From Moringa oleifera (lineage: Eukaryota > Streptophyta > Magnoliopsida > Brassicales > Moringaceae), in NCBI GenBank assembly GCA_021397835.1, contig JAJFZO010000866.1, positions 379,501 through 443,500 of the forward strand: a DNA stretch of 64,000 nucleotides, given 5' to 3'. Of the stretch, positions 13,001 through 29,100 are shown piece by piece. Under the pieces are notes generated by a model. That model worked only from the letters and a program-made list of their open reading frames with translations. It ran no database searches and had not been told where the DNA came from. Numbering within the stretch: position 1 is the stretch's first letter; the number at the start of each line of letters is the position of its first letter. Position numbers and translations under genes: made by a program.

Positions 13001-13528
13001 ATGTTCTAAATCCATGGCAGCTCATAGATATGTGTTGCCCTAGACATCAACCTTTGGGTATTAGTTTTGCCATTTTAGTTGTTGGCAGGTGTATTCTATA
13101 TCATGTGAAGATATAATGCCTTCATTACATGGATATGATGCTTGGTCAAACTGTTACTTTCTTCATTTTCTTGTCTTTTCCGTTTTTTGTGCGTTAATGT
13201 TCTTTGTAGGTATTTTTTTATTGAAATTCGGTGGCAATAGATGTAATGGAAATATTTGTCATGATTTTGTTTTTTTAGTTTCTTGATGAAATTGAGATCT
13301 GTTAATTTTCCTTTTGCAGCGATATCTTGAATCACCTGCTTTGTATATTTCTGTTGTGTAATCTAGCTATTTAACCTAGTAGTTGTGGACTTTGTTGCTA
13401 TTTTGTATATGGACTTTCATTATGGTTGGAGTTTTGTTAATTCTTTCGCTAATATTCTCAACACTACCATAACTTTGCCATTTGTTTCTGTTATTTCATG
13501 TTGCACTTATTTCCTGAAACTTTGGCAG
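10097..13528. other. SCL33 3'UTR and upstream region of the glucanase gene
   Basis: No coding region was found over 3.4 kb. The first few hundred bases should be the SCL33 3'UTR. The remainder is U-rich on the plus strand, like plant intron or UTR sequence, and has acceptor-like sites at about 13089 (TTGGCAG), 13319 (TTTGCAG) and 13528. A long 5'UTR intron of the glucanase gene, or a non-coding transcript, is possible; nothing here decides between them. Confidence 0.4.
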
Positions 13529-13589
13529 TTCAATCTTAGAGTGGACAGTATCTGGTGGCAGGTTGAAACAGAAAATTTCATTGACTCAG
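13529..13589 (+). other. Probable last 5'UTR segment of the glucanase gene
   Basis: An acceptor (AACTTTGGCAG) ends at 13528, 61 bases before the first in-frame ATG pair at 13590. This suggests that an upstream non-coding exon is spliced here. It is inferred from a single splice signal. Confidence 0.4.
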
Positions 13590-16500
13590 ATGATGCCTGA
13601 AAAATGGCTTGGATGCGTGCTTTTGCTCCTGATTGGCATGCTTACAAGTGCATCAGGTAATTTCATGAACTTATCCATGTCTCTTTTATAACTAGTTAGT
13701 GCAATGAATTATGAGTCATATCAGGTTATCTTCATGAACTTATCCTTGTCTCTTTTACTACTAGTCAGTGCAATTGGATTATGAGTCATAATTGATATTT
13801 TAGGTCCTTTCTTTGTGAGGTTGATCTTTCTTGTGAAGTTTTAAAGTAGTTGACCTTCTTAAGGGATGTTATGACTTATTAAGGCCTGGATCTTCTTTCT
13901 GGAATTGCTTTTAGGTTATGTAATATTTCATTTTCTTAAGTATTATGTTGGATTGCCTAAGTATGTAGTTCTGCCATTGGTGAGGTAAAAAACTATTGAG
14001 ACAAACCTAGCCCTTATGATTATCATAATGGATCTCTTAGTTCCTTGTCAATCAAGCTTTCTTTATTCTTTTGTTAAAGCTGTGTTTCACATGAAATATG
14101 TATTGCAAGGCACTGTAATTTAATTTGGTCAGTTGCTTTTTAGTTTTGTTGTATGGTAATTGTGAAGCAAAACATTGTTTAAACTGATATTAAGTGCATA
14201 ATAGAAGTTAGATAACCAGGTGCAATTTAAACACATTAGTTCTCTTTCTTCCTTTTTGTCCTCTGATTTCCCTGGTAAAAGCTTATTCTCTTAAGGTGGA
14301 TTCTGAATCAATAGATATATGCTGTTGGGGTGGTAACGGGATATTATATGCAGAGTTTCAGATTTTACTTTTATTCAATTAGGAAGTTGAGAGTTAAGAT
14401 GTAAGCATACAGGTTGTCCTAGTGTTTTGGATTGTGGGAAGAATGCGAAAAGAGGATGGCTTGCCGGTCTAATGCGACCTAAATTCTTTTTAGCAGTTTA
14501 ATTTGTTAACTTTCTTTCTTCCATGCAAAGCAGATAACGGTAATGTTGCCCTCACCTCCTCTAAGTAGTAACTCAATAAATCCAGCATGCATTTTATGCT
14601 AACAAAATGGGAAGTTTTTCATGTTGGGGATGTTAAGACACTAGCATGGTGTTTTATTTTACTTACAGGCGCTCTCTAACTCAGATTTTTAAAGCTGTAG
14701 GTGCATTCGTTGGGATAAACATAGGTACTGATGTGTCCAACATGCCATCAGCCTCGGATGTGGTTGCTATACTTAAAACTCATGAGATTACTCATGTGCG
14801 TCTTTATGATGCTGACGGTCATATGCTGAAAGCTCTGTCAGATACTGGGATTGAAGTGATGGTTGGTGTCACCAATGAGGAAGTACTGGGGATTGGGCAG
14901 TCTCCGTCTACAGCAGCAGCCTGGGTCAATAAAAATGTTGCATCTTATGTGCCTTCTACTAATATAACAGCCATTGCAGTTGGTAGTGAGGTTCTTACCT
15001 CAATTCCCCATGCTGCACCAGTTTTAGTGAGTGCTATGAACAACCTTCATAAAGCCCTTGTTGCTTCAAACCTGAATTTTCAAGTCAAAGTTTCAACCCC
15101 TCAGTCCATGGACATTATCCCCAGGCCATTCCCTCCTTCCACTGCCACCTTTAATTCATCATGGAATTCTACAATTTATCAGCTCCTTCAATTTTTGAAG
15201 AACACTAATTCCTGTTACATGTTAAATGCCTATCCATATTATGGTTACACTAATGGAAACGGCATTTTTCCAATTGACTATGCTCTTTTCCGACCACTTC
15301 CCTCAGTCAAGCAGATTGTTGACCCAAACACTCTTTTCCACTATAACAGTATGTTTGATGCTATGGTGGATGCTACATATTATTCCATAGAAACTCTCAA
15401 TTTTTCTGGGATCCCTGTTGTCGTCACTGAAACGGGATGGCCTTGGCTTGGTGGAGCAAGTGAACCTGATGCTACAGTTGAAAATGCAGAGATCTTCAAT
15501 AATAACTTGATTAAGCGAGTTCTAAATGATTCAGGTCCACCTAGTCAACCAACTATGCCCATTAACACCTACATTTATGAGTTGTTCAATGAAGATAGGA
15601 GACCTGGCCCTGTCTCGGAGAAGAACTGGGGTGTATATTTTACCAATGGGACTGCCGTTTATCGTCTGAGTTTGAGTGCTGATCAAATTACAGGAAATTC
15701 TTCTGTTGTCTTTTGTGTGGCAAAAGATGATGCAGATTCTGATAAGTTGCAGGATGGGCTGAACTGGGCTTGTGGGCAAGGCCAGGCTAACTGCGCTCCT
15801 ATCCAACCAGGGCAGAGGTGTTATCTTCCTGACAATCTCAAGAATCATGCATCTTATGCTTATAATGACTATTATCAAAAGAAGCGCAGTGTTGGTGGAA
15901 CATGTGACTTTGATGGTACAGCTACAACAACCACTAAAGATCCCAGTACGTATTGAAAACTTGCTGATGTCTTAAAATCTGTTCTGTTTTAAAGTTTAAA
16001 GACTTGCCTTTTCAAATGTCAGAAAATTCACCCAACCATCTATGCATCTACGTGTATATGTCTGCGTTCTTCTGTCTGATCTTCATATGTTCCAGCCTTT
16101 GCATAAATTGCTACTCAACTAAAACGTCTATTAACAAGTAGTTCTGTCAAAGTTGCTGGCAAAGCCTAGTGGGATGCATAAATTTAATAGTGGAAGTATG
16201 GATGTATGTCCTGCAGAAGTTGATAAACTTTGATCTCGAATGATATTTACTTCAAAAGCCATCAAAATGGGGAAGGATATAAGTGGTGATAGGTTCCAAT
16301 ATACTTCTTCTAGTCATAAAGGTTTTGAAATTTATTGCTGCTGTAGGTTTTTTAATTTGAAAGATCTACACAATAGCTCTACCTTCTACAGTTACATGTC
16401 ATTGGCATAGTGTTTGACCCAGATAATATACTTGAGATCTGCCTCCAATGATCTTATAAAAAAAGGAGGCCCTAAATACAGCAGAAATGATGGTAAAAGG

Positions 16501-17289
16501 TTCATATAGTTGATTCTACATAGTTGAGAAACGCTTAGTTGATTAGAGGGAGACAATATAGTTTGAAAATGTATATATAAAGTAGATTTTTACCATCTGT
16601 CTATTCCATTGAAGCAAACTATAACTTTGACAATTATTCAACTCTAGTGGAAAGGTAATATTGATATCTGCAGATCTAAAATGACACTTCTTTTTGGGTT
16701 GAATATCTCTGTTCTTTTTTTGACTTCTTGGCCCTTGCCCACTCTAATCTTCCAGATGTAGATGAAATAAAAGGTGGCTTGAATTGAGGGGTAGATAAAA
16801 ATAACATGCCCTTTACATGTTAAGCACTTCTCAACATGTTGGCCACCTTTTATAGTATTGTTTTTTGAAATTTTTATACCTTTTGTAGCTCGTTCTATTA
16901 TTTTTGTTGTCTTGATATTCAGCATCTTTCTTTTTTCTTTTTCTTTTCATGTTTCTTCGATATGATTTCTTTATTGGAAACTACCATCTTGCAGGTTATG
17001 GATCCTGTATTTTTGCTGGAAGGTGAGCAGCTGACTTTATTTACATTTGACCTGATCTGTTCTAAATTGAAAAACCATTTTTTATTCATATATTTATCTA
17101 AAGTTTTTTTTTTTTTTTGGGTAATGGAACAGCTCTAACTCAAGCACAAGTGGTGGCCTCTTCCCTCCTGCTGCATTTGGACCTATAAGTCCCTTAGGAG
17201 GGAGCGTAAACCTGGTTGTTTCCAAATTTCATTTGTTAACATCAGCGGCCTCTTCTTTTGCCCTAGTCTTTCTTCTGACATGGAGGTAG
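13590..17289 (+). CDS. GPI-anchored glucan endo-1,3-beta-glucosidase (GH17 + X8)
   Basis: This is a family 17 beta-1,3-glucanase that hydrolyses callose-type glucan at the cell surface or plasmodesmata. Exons are 13590-13656, 14701-15945, 16995-17022 and 17133-17289, giving 498 residues. Residues 1-22 form a signal peptide (hydrophobic VLLLLIGML core, ending TSAS). The GH17 barrel spans about 24-345 with the predicted acid/base Glu119 in AVGSEV and nucleophile Glu266 in VVVTETGWP. A linker leads to an X8/CBM43 domain (about 358-445: FCVAK, WACGQG, CAPIQPG, CDFDGTA, YGSC), then a Ser-rich spacer and a hydrophobic C-terminus that predicts GPI anchoring. The third exon is only 28 bp. The start is ATGATG; either Met works. 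The gene lies between SCL33 and COP10, as its likely Arabidopsis counterpart (about At3g13560) does. Confidence 0.9.
13652..13789 (+). repeat. Tandem duplication spanning the exon 1 donor of the glucanase gene
   Basis: Two copies of 68 and 70 bp are adjacent at 13652-13719 and 13720-13789. Both begin ATCAGGT and share TTCATGAACTTATCC, TGTCTCTTTTA and ATTATGAGTCAT, with about ten mismatches. Copy 1 contains the real exon 1 / intron 1 boundary (CATCAG/GTAATT). Copy 2 carries a second, weaker donor-like site (TATCAG/GTTATC) inside the intron. Confidence 0.85.
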
Positions 17290-18119
17290 ATTTGAATTAG
17301 CAATGTTTTGAGCATCTAAAATGGTGCCCAAGATTGCAGAGTGTTGAGGCCAGGGAAAGGCTTCATAGCTCGACAACAGCCAGGAAGATAGTGAAAGCCA
17401 GGAAAATGCATAGCTTTGTGTGCCTTAGTGCCTTTTGTAACTAGTCCTAGGGATTGTTGTGGTCAACATTGTCAGAGCTTGATTTTTGTTCATTGACAAG
17501 GAGAATGTGCTGTCCTTACAACTGTGTTTGCTCCTTCTTTTCCCTTTCTTTCCCTCTGTATTACATCATTCATTGCAGATTCTCATGTTTGTTCCTTAAA
17601 TTTACCATTGGACCACTACAATATTCTTGCAGACCACTGCAACACTTCTTGCATGTCCTAATCTGGCGTGTGCACAAGTATGTTTGTATATATGTACATA
17701 TAGATGGATAGAGGAAAATGATGGTTTGGGTGTGGAAACTCCATAACTGCGGTGGAGAAATTCTTTTGCTTGTTTGACACAAACATACACAGGTCATGGC
17801 TCATGCAGAGAGGAGAAAGGGACTAGATATTGATCGGGGTCATGAGTCTCATACCGAGTCCAAGCCGAGATTCGTCTGGACGTCACTATACAGTTGCACA
17901 GGCATTGACATGTATATTGTTCCCCTTCGGTCCGAATTTGTCTCTGGGCTGACTATATTCCTGCAGCCCGGTCCATGACATTGGGTCTTTTTGAGCCGAA
18001 TATCTTCTCTAGGCCTGGATTGTATTTCTAATACGCCCGCCCAAATAAATTGCAGTTTGCAATGATGCTTCCATGCTTAGTCACGATAGCCAAACTTCTG
18101 ATGTATCATCGCTTTAGGC
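17290..18119 (+). other. Glucanase 3'UTR and flank
   Basis: This 830-bp stretch follows the glucanase stop codon. I see no coding frame longer than about 85 codons and none of recognisable composition. It should contain the polyadenylation region of the glucanase gene. Confidence 0.5.
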
Positions 18120-19190
18120 CGTATATAACGAAGACGATAAAATGATATTTTATTATTAAAAATTAATAAAATTATTTTTAATAAGATAGTAAATTTGTCT
18201 TTTTAATTTGGTGTAGTTACAGTACTAAATTTGTGAAATTTTAAATTATTTTTTTTATAAATTATTTTTTAAAAATTTTTGAATCAAAAATATTTTTATC
18301 AATAACTTAATAAATATATAATATTATTTAAAAAATTATATCATTAAAAATATTTCATCAATATTTTTAAGATAAAATAAATATTTAATATATAATTTTA
18401 TTTTATTTAAATTATTAATAATAATAATTTATCTAAAAATTATATATATTATTAAAATTATTATTTAAAAATACATAAAATTTTAAAAATAATTTATAAT
18501 TTATGATATAATTTAAATTTTTGCATGAACATAATACAAATAAAATTTCTTTCAAATGATAACATAGTACCATAAATATAATAACACATTAACGATTACA
18601 ACTAAAAGTAAAATTATAATATTAATTAAAATTAAAATACTTCAATAATAATAAATTAACTTTAAAATTATTTGAAATATAAGAAAGTTATCTCCACTTC
18701 CTCATGTGTTACCAAAATATTGATCAAAATGATTAAATGATTCACTCACTCTTTCAGATTGGTGATCTCGACATCGTTTTACATAAATTTTTATTTGTGT
18801 TTATTTCGAATAACTTCACGTAATATTGGATATTCATTTTAAAATATAAGTAACTCATAAAAATAATTAAGTTAAAATTACGGTAAAAATATTTTTATAA
18901 AATTTAATTAATAAATTATTAATTTTAAAAATTATTAAAAATTATAATTTATTATATAATATTAATTTTTTAAAAAATATAAATATAAATTAAAATTTAA
19001 TTTATATTAATTAATTTAAAAATATTTATAAATTAATTAATATTTATAAATATTTTTATTAATAATAATTATTTATATTATTAAAATAATATTATAATAT
19101 TAATTTAATATAAATAAATTGAAAATGAAAAAAATATTTTTTTTAAATTTTTTTTAATATTAAATTGATGTTAAATTTAGTGTATAAAAT
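18120..19190. repeat. Extremely AT-rich tract upstream of COP10
   Basis: About 1.07 kb is almost wholly A and T, with only isolated G or C. It has many overlapping TTTAAAA, AATTAAT and ATATTTAT motifs and a near-palindrome around 19021-19056. It ends about 85 bp before the COP10 start codon, so it forms most of the promoter region. It could be a degenerate transposable element, a matrix-attachment-like region or a simple-sequence expansion; no terminal repeats or coding remnant are visible. Confidence 0.6.
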
Positions 19191-19275
19191 TGAAGATGAC
19201 TTTATAAGAGAATCTCATCTGCCATTACCAGCACGAAATGGTCCCTATTCTTCAGAGGACGGTTGAAGGGAAACA

Positions 19276-22176
<2,901 letters not shown>

Positions 22177-23157
22177 TTAGACCAATGGTTGGAAAGGGAA
22201 CTTTTGGCTATTTTTTCTGCATCATTCTATTTCAAGTAAGTTTGAGTACTATAAGTTTCAGGCATACCAAGTCCTACAAAATGGTGAAGACATTCGTGCA
22301 GTTCTCTGCAATTTGGAGTTGTAAATTTATGATTAAATATAGGGCCTGTTTGACAGCTACTGCAGGGAAACAATTTCTGTAAACATTTTGTATAAACATA
22401 TTGCAAACCTCCTGTTGTAAAATGAAGTTTTTGTTGTTCAGGGTTCATTGTTGGATTAACTTTTAGCGAGTCCCCGCTGTATTGCTTGTCCAAATGAAGA
22501 AAGACTGTTGAATGGATGAGTTAAAATGAAAATAAAAATGTTTACAACTATGCAGGTGCCTGTTCATAAGAGTTTCTGCTTCTTAGGGGATCATTTGTTT
22601 TTCCTTGAATTGTTGGATAAATCAGAGAAGATGAGGCTCAGTATATTGTCCATGTCCTTATACAAAAAGTCTTTTGTGTGGATCCAAATCATTGTTCTTG
22701 TAATCATGCTTCCTCCATGGTTTTGCATGAATCTTTACTAGTAGATGAGCATTTCCTGTCACATTAGCAATTTGCACATGAACTCTCTTACAAGATAGGA
22801 TTTGTTATTGCACATCATTGCCATAAAGCTAAGTTCTCAAATTCCATGCAGAAAGGAATAGAGAGTTCTTTTTCCAATTCCTTCAGGTCTTTCTTAAATC
22901 ATTTGAACAGACCTATGTCCCAGAGGCTGACCCGTAATCTGTAAGTCAGCACACCATAAGATATGCATGAACTTATAATTTAAACTTCTAAGAGTTAACC
23001 AGCAACCGTCCGACTATCACGTGTCCAACTGAAGTTCTTATGTCCTACCTACCACTCTCAACACAAATAAATAAAAGTTGCCAGCATTGTTCCGTTGGCA
23101 AAGATTAGAAAAGATTAGAAAGGGAAAGGAGATACAGAGAATTTTTTGGAGGGAGAG
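22177..23157 (+). other. COP10 3'UTR and AAE18 promoter region
   Basis: A 981-bp gap between two genes on the same strand. No coding region is recognised. A small direct repeat (AAAGATTAGA twice, near 23099-23119) lies just before the AAE18 leader, and an AG-rich leader precedes the start codon. Confidence 0.5.
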
Positions 23158-26100
23158 ATGGGGAAGAGCATTGATGAAGTGGATGTGGATGATTATGTGA
23201 AGGCAGGGTTAAGCTTACAGGACGCCAAAGAATTTGACAGAATCATAAGGGAAGCAATTCTGGGAGCCAAAGGGTCTGACCCAAGAGATGTTTGGCGCCA
23301 GCTGGTGAATCGAAGAGTGCTAAAGCCATGGCACCCACATCAGTTGCACCAACTGGTCTACTACTCTGTGTATGCCAATTGGGATGCCTCTACCAATGGC
23401 CCCCCTCTTTACTGGTTCCCTTCTTTGTATGTCTTTTCGCCCTTCTCCATCTCTTCTCTCTAAAATCTTTTCTTCTTTGAAGTTTCTGTGCTTCATCATA
23501 TTATGCTTTTGGTGTGTGGCCCTGTTTTCTGCCTGTGTTGTTTTGATTTAACATCTGATTGCAAGGTCTCATGTGGGTCTCGCATTCTTTGTTGGGTTAT
23601 GGCCTAAATGCATGGCTTAACGCCCCCTTAGGTGGGTTCTATGTAAGATTTCACTCTATTAATCAAATTTTGTTTGAACTGAACTACGCAAATCACGTTG
23701 ACCTTCTTGCACATATGGACACTTTCATGGGTTCATCTGTGTTTCTAGAAAGAGTTTGTCTCAAAGCTTTTGCACAGACATACACAAACACCCACCCAAC
23801 ATGAACATGGAAGCACACATGCCCGTCACGCAAAAGCACGCTCCTGGAAGAATACGAGCAAACTCTTTGAGTTCACTTGCGCTGAATGTTAGGTAGACAT
23901 TTCTTTTCCTTGAATCTTTCAGTCTTGATGTCAACAGAGATCAATTTTTTTTTTTTTTGGTACACCCTAAATGACTTGCCAACTAAACTGATTGTCACCC
24001 ACATTTTCTGAGCAGGACTGAAATGCAAATTACAGTTTTCATTTAAGCAATGAAAAGATGTGGAATATATTTGATTGAAAAAAAGAGTTAACGACGGAGC
24101 ATGCTAGGAAAAGTGGTTAATCAATTGTTAACACTCTTGAGTAAAAGGAAATGCAAGTACATATTGCATCTGGCTGTTGATGAACTAAGTGGCTTTAACT
24201 GGGGAGAAAATTTATAACTCTCTGTTTACAAGGCTCAGTTTAAGTAAGCAGAACCGAGGACAAGAAAACAAAAACAATAACAAAATTAACATGAAGCATA
24301 ATCAAGATGGATGGCCACGAAATGCTCAGGGCAAGATTCAGTTTTTTTGATGACAACATAATGGAGCTCATGTATGAGATTCTCCAGGTGGTATTACATT
24401 AGTTGAGGTTTAGGGTTAACTTATATTCTGCCTTCTCGGGGAAATGCATGTACATATATTTTTTCTGTGCTGACCACTTTAGCTTACCCTGTTGAGTCAT
24501 AGAAATTCCAGATCTAATCTTACACTCTTAGTGAAAACTTGTATCACTTGAACATGCGGGCTTATTCCACCAGAGACTTCACAGCTTTGCATAACCAATT
24601 CTTGATGTTCCTCTCATGTCAGATATCAGTCGAAACTCACAAACTTAGGATGGATCATGGAAATTCATGGTCCAAAGCTGTTAGGGACTTCATACAAGGA
24701 CCCTGTAACAAGTTTTAGCCTCTTTCAGAAATTCTCTGTTGAACATCCTGAAGTAAGTGCTGGGATTGTCTTTTTCAGATATATATGGCGAGCTTAATGA
24801 TGATAATTACATTTCTTTGAACTTTTTTTTTTAATGACTTTCAGGCTTTTTGGTCAATTGTTTTAAAAGAGCTTTCAGTTATATTTCATAAAACCCCAAG
24901 ATGCATTTTGGACACTAGTGACACATCAAAGCATGGAGGAAAATGGCTCCCAGGTTCAGTTCTGAATATTGCTGAATGTTGTTTGGTACCCACAAAACAT
25001 CCCAGAAAAGAGGACAACAGTTTGGCTATTGTATGGAGAGATGAATGCTGTGATGATTCAAAAGTTAATTGCATGACATTAAAGGAGCTCCGAGAACAAG
25101 TAATGTATGTGGTCATGTCTTTTTCCTAACTTATGATTAACAGTTTGTGTCCTACAAGTTTCGAACTGTATTGTTCCGGGTGAATCACTGGGCTATATTA
25201 TGCAGTTGTTTTCCTTTTCATCACCTGAGCATCACAGCCCCCTCTCTCCCCTCTCCCTGGGTTTCCTAACCTATTGTGAACTGTTTCTATGTCTCTTTCC
25301 CATCACTTCTATATTTTGTTCCTTCTATTTATCTTTTTTGAGTGATTATGTTTATAGGTTGGTGGCAAATGCACTGGATGCAACTTTTTCAAAGGGTGAT
25401 GCAATTGCAATTGACATGCCAATGACGGTTCATGCAGTTATTATATATCTGGCAATTGTATTTGCTGGATATGTTGTTGTATCTATAGCTGACAGCTTTG
25501 CAGCAAAGGAAATTGCAACACGCTTACGTGTTTCTAATGCAAAGGCTATCTTCACTCAGGTGATATTTCAGTATCATGTCCTATCTGATAACTTAAAGAT
25601 AGGGAATTGCAAAGGAATATGAACTAAGTTGGCGCACATTTTATGCTTTCAAACCCCTTATCTGCTAAAGGTTAACTTTCTGGTAAATTAATTATCATCT
25701 CTATCAGCAGGTGAGGCAATAATGTCTACTTGCACTTGTTATGTGTTTTCTTTCTCTTAAAACGCATAAATCATCTAAGACGCTTTGCAGAATGACTGAT
25801 GTCTTATGTTCTTCTGCAATGTTGGTCAATCCTAATAGAATCATGGCTCATGAACCTTCTTCTTCTCTTAGTCATTTTAGCCATCTTGCAGTGTCCAGTT
25901 TCTTTTTCTGTCATTGTGTTTACATGTGTGCAATTAGAGAATGCTTTACACTTCTATTTCTGAAGTTCTTCTTTGTGTTCGTATCAAACAACAAATCATG
26001 ACAAAGCCTGAAGAATTCATGGTAGATTCTCCATTGCCCTGTCTTGGAAATGATATGTGCTTTTCTGTTTGTCTCCAGGATTTTATACTAAGGGGAGGCC

Positions 26101-29100
26101 GGAAGTTTCCTTTATATAGGTAATGTTACTTGTCTACTGTTTATTCTTACTTCAAACTCTTTGGTAAGTTGTGAGAAACCATGCATTTCAGACTGGACTC
26201 AAACCAGCGCAGCCCAGCCCTCAGATACAGATGCCTTTGCTCATATAACCTAACTGTCAAACTTGTTTAAAACTGTAAATGGCCTTGAGAGAAGAAGCTC
26301 TTTTACTTGCACCCAATTTGCTAGAGCAGGAATTAGAGCTATAGTAGCCTCAAAAACATTATCTCGTGGACTGCAAAACTCCTTTGAACTGTTCAATAAA
26401 CTTGAAATCCTAAACTCCTTCAATATGTCATATATGTTTGAAGAAATGTACTTCCAAATGAAGACTATAGTAGTTCTTATTTGAAGTGCCTTCAGGGAGG
26501 CCCTTCCCAGGAGGCCTTTCCCACAAAGCACCTGGCTGGATGAAGTAACACATCTAGCTGTTAATAATCACTCTTCTTTCAGAAAATTAACAGTATATGT
26601 AGAAGAATTTGGTATATTTATGAACAACTTTATCACAGCTATTTTCCTTTCTTTGGCAGTCGAGTGGTAGAAGCTGCTCCTTATAAAGCAATTGTCCTCC
26701 CTGTAACTGGGAACAATGTAAGCATTCATTTAAGAGAACAGGACTTATCATGGAAAGATTTTCTTTCAGGTGTCAGTCAGAATCCAAGGTACAGTCTACC
26801 AGTAACCCACAGTTTGGTTCATTTAAAGAATCACTATTACAACGAATTGGTCAATCTTAATGTTATTTGCACTGAATTCTCTCTGTGATTTCTTCACTTA
26901 TCTTATCCAGATCCTTCTTTAATATTTCAATTTGAGCATGTAATGACATTGTCTTTGTGGCAGACCAAATTATTACTTGCCAATATATCAACCAGCTGAA
27001 ACTGTGATTAATATACTCTTTTCATCGGGAACCACAGGTATAGGGAGTTTTCTGCCGCATATATATTGCTTCTATACTTTGACATTCCTTTCATGAAATG
27101 ACTTTCTAGTTTATTATTTGTTTTACATCAGGAGATCCGAAGGCTATTCCATGGACACAACTTTCACCTATTCGATGTGCTACTGATGCATGGGCTCATA
27201 TTGATGTTCAAGTTGGAGATGTTTACTGCTGGCCAACAAATCTAGGATGGGTGATGGGACCAATTTTACTTTTCTCATGCTTTCTAAATGGAGCAACTCT
27301 TGCTCTCTATCATGGAACTCCTCTTGGCCGTGGTTTTGGAAAATTTGTTGAGGTGATACCTCCTTTGCTCATTTATCTCTGTATAAGCAGTATCAGTTGG
27401 TCGCCATCTTGCCAGAACTTGCCGATATAGTTTAACTTTCTGTTTGTATGAAGTTGCTATTAGAAGGGAATGCAAGGCAGACCATTGTCATGCTTGAAAC
27501 AAATGCCACCTAATTTTGTTCTGTTACATTTGTTCAGGATGCTGGAGTGACTATTTTGGGTACAGTTCCGAGCTTAGTAAAAGCCTGGAAGAGCACAAAC
27601 TGCATGGAAGGCTTGGATTGGACAAGGATAAAGTAACCTTCTTCAACTTGAAAATGTGAATCTATGCATTCGAGAAAAGGGAATTATAGTAAATATGCAT
27701 TTGCAGGTCCCTTGCTTCTACTGGGGAAACCTCCAATGTTGATGATGACCTTTGGCTTTCTTCTAAAACTTACTACAAGCCAATTATTGAATGCTGTGGA
27801 GGCACGGAACTTGCGTCATCATACATCCAAGGGAGCCCGCTGCAGCCTCAAGCTTTTGGAGCATTTAGCACTCCATCCATCACAACAGGCTTTGTCATCC
27901 TTGATGAACATGGAATTCCTTATGTAAGATTACATTCTGCAGGTTTTTACAATCATTGCAAGAAATTATCATCCACAAAAATGCAGACTAGGCTACCTGA
28001 TTGGACTCTCGAATATATTCTTTATGGTTTTTCTTTGATATTTTTGACAGCCAGATAATCAAGCTTGTGTTGGTGAAGTGGGTTTGTTTCCTCTATACCT
28101 AGGAGCAACTGATACACTACTTAACGCTGATCATGAGGAAGTCTACTTTAAGGGAATGCCTACATATAAAGGAATGGTATGCTTGGACATGACTTTCTTT
28201 GAATACTCTGCATAGAAAGCCTTTGGTGTGCTACTGCTCATATAATAAGGATGTCTCCTAATGGTAGTAGCCAGCAGTTAAGGAGTTATCAAACAATCAT
28301 AAAATAATTGCAAGAAATCAATGATTAGTAGTGTCCTGTAAGCAGTAATCGCGCTTACACCTTTGACATTTATTGATAGCGCCTCAGAAGACACGGGGAC
28401 ATCATCAAAAGAACTGTTGGAGGCTATTTCATTGTGCAGGGCAGGGCGGACGACACCATGAACCTTGGAGGCATTAAGGTACTATCTCCTCACTTCCTTT
28501 TTCATCCCAATAAAAAACCAACAAATTTTATACTTATCTGAGATTTGGTAAGCCAACAATTTGACGTGGATTTTCTTGCAATCGAAAAGGATGGAAGTAT
28601 GCCTTTGGCTTTCATATCACCGGCAAGTGCTTGCCACCGCATGCACGCTGATAACCGAATCAATTTGCACATACTTATCATTCTTCTTGGATTGCAGTAT
28701 GCTTGCAATTAGAGTTGAAATCATGAAAACTTCTTTTTAAAAAAAATAATGTGCAGACAAGTTCTGTTGAAATTGAACGAGTGTGTGATTGTGCTGATGA
28801 GAGTGTCTTAGAGGCAGCTGCAATTAGCGTAGCACCACCAAGTGGAGGTCCAGAACTGTTGATAGTTTTTGTGGTATTGAAGAAAGGATTTACCAGACAA
28901 CCAGAAGAGTTGAAGATGAGATTCTCAAGAGCCATCCAAAGCAACCTCAATCCTTTGTTCAAGGTTCAACACTAACTAGATCTTTTATGTCTTCTCCATA
29001 TCACTAGGCATTTAGTTGACTATAAAAATTTATGAAATTCGGATTACGCTTTTCTTCCTTACGGTGGGATCTGAAGTTCTGAAGTCATGAGTTCATGAGC

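Noticed and set aside
14646..14700. Glucanase starting at the ATG at 14646
   Set aside because: It would give no signal peptide, and an acceptor ends at 14700; the exon at 13590-13656 supplies a signal peptide in the right phase.
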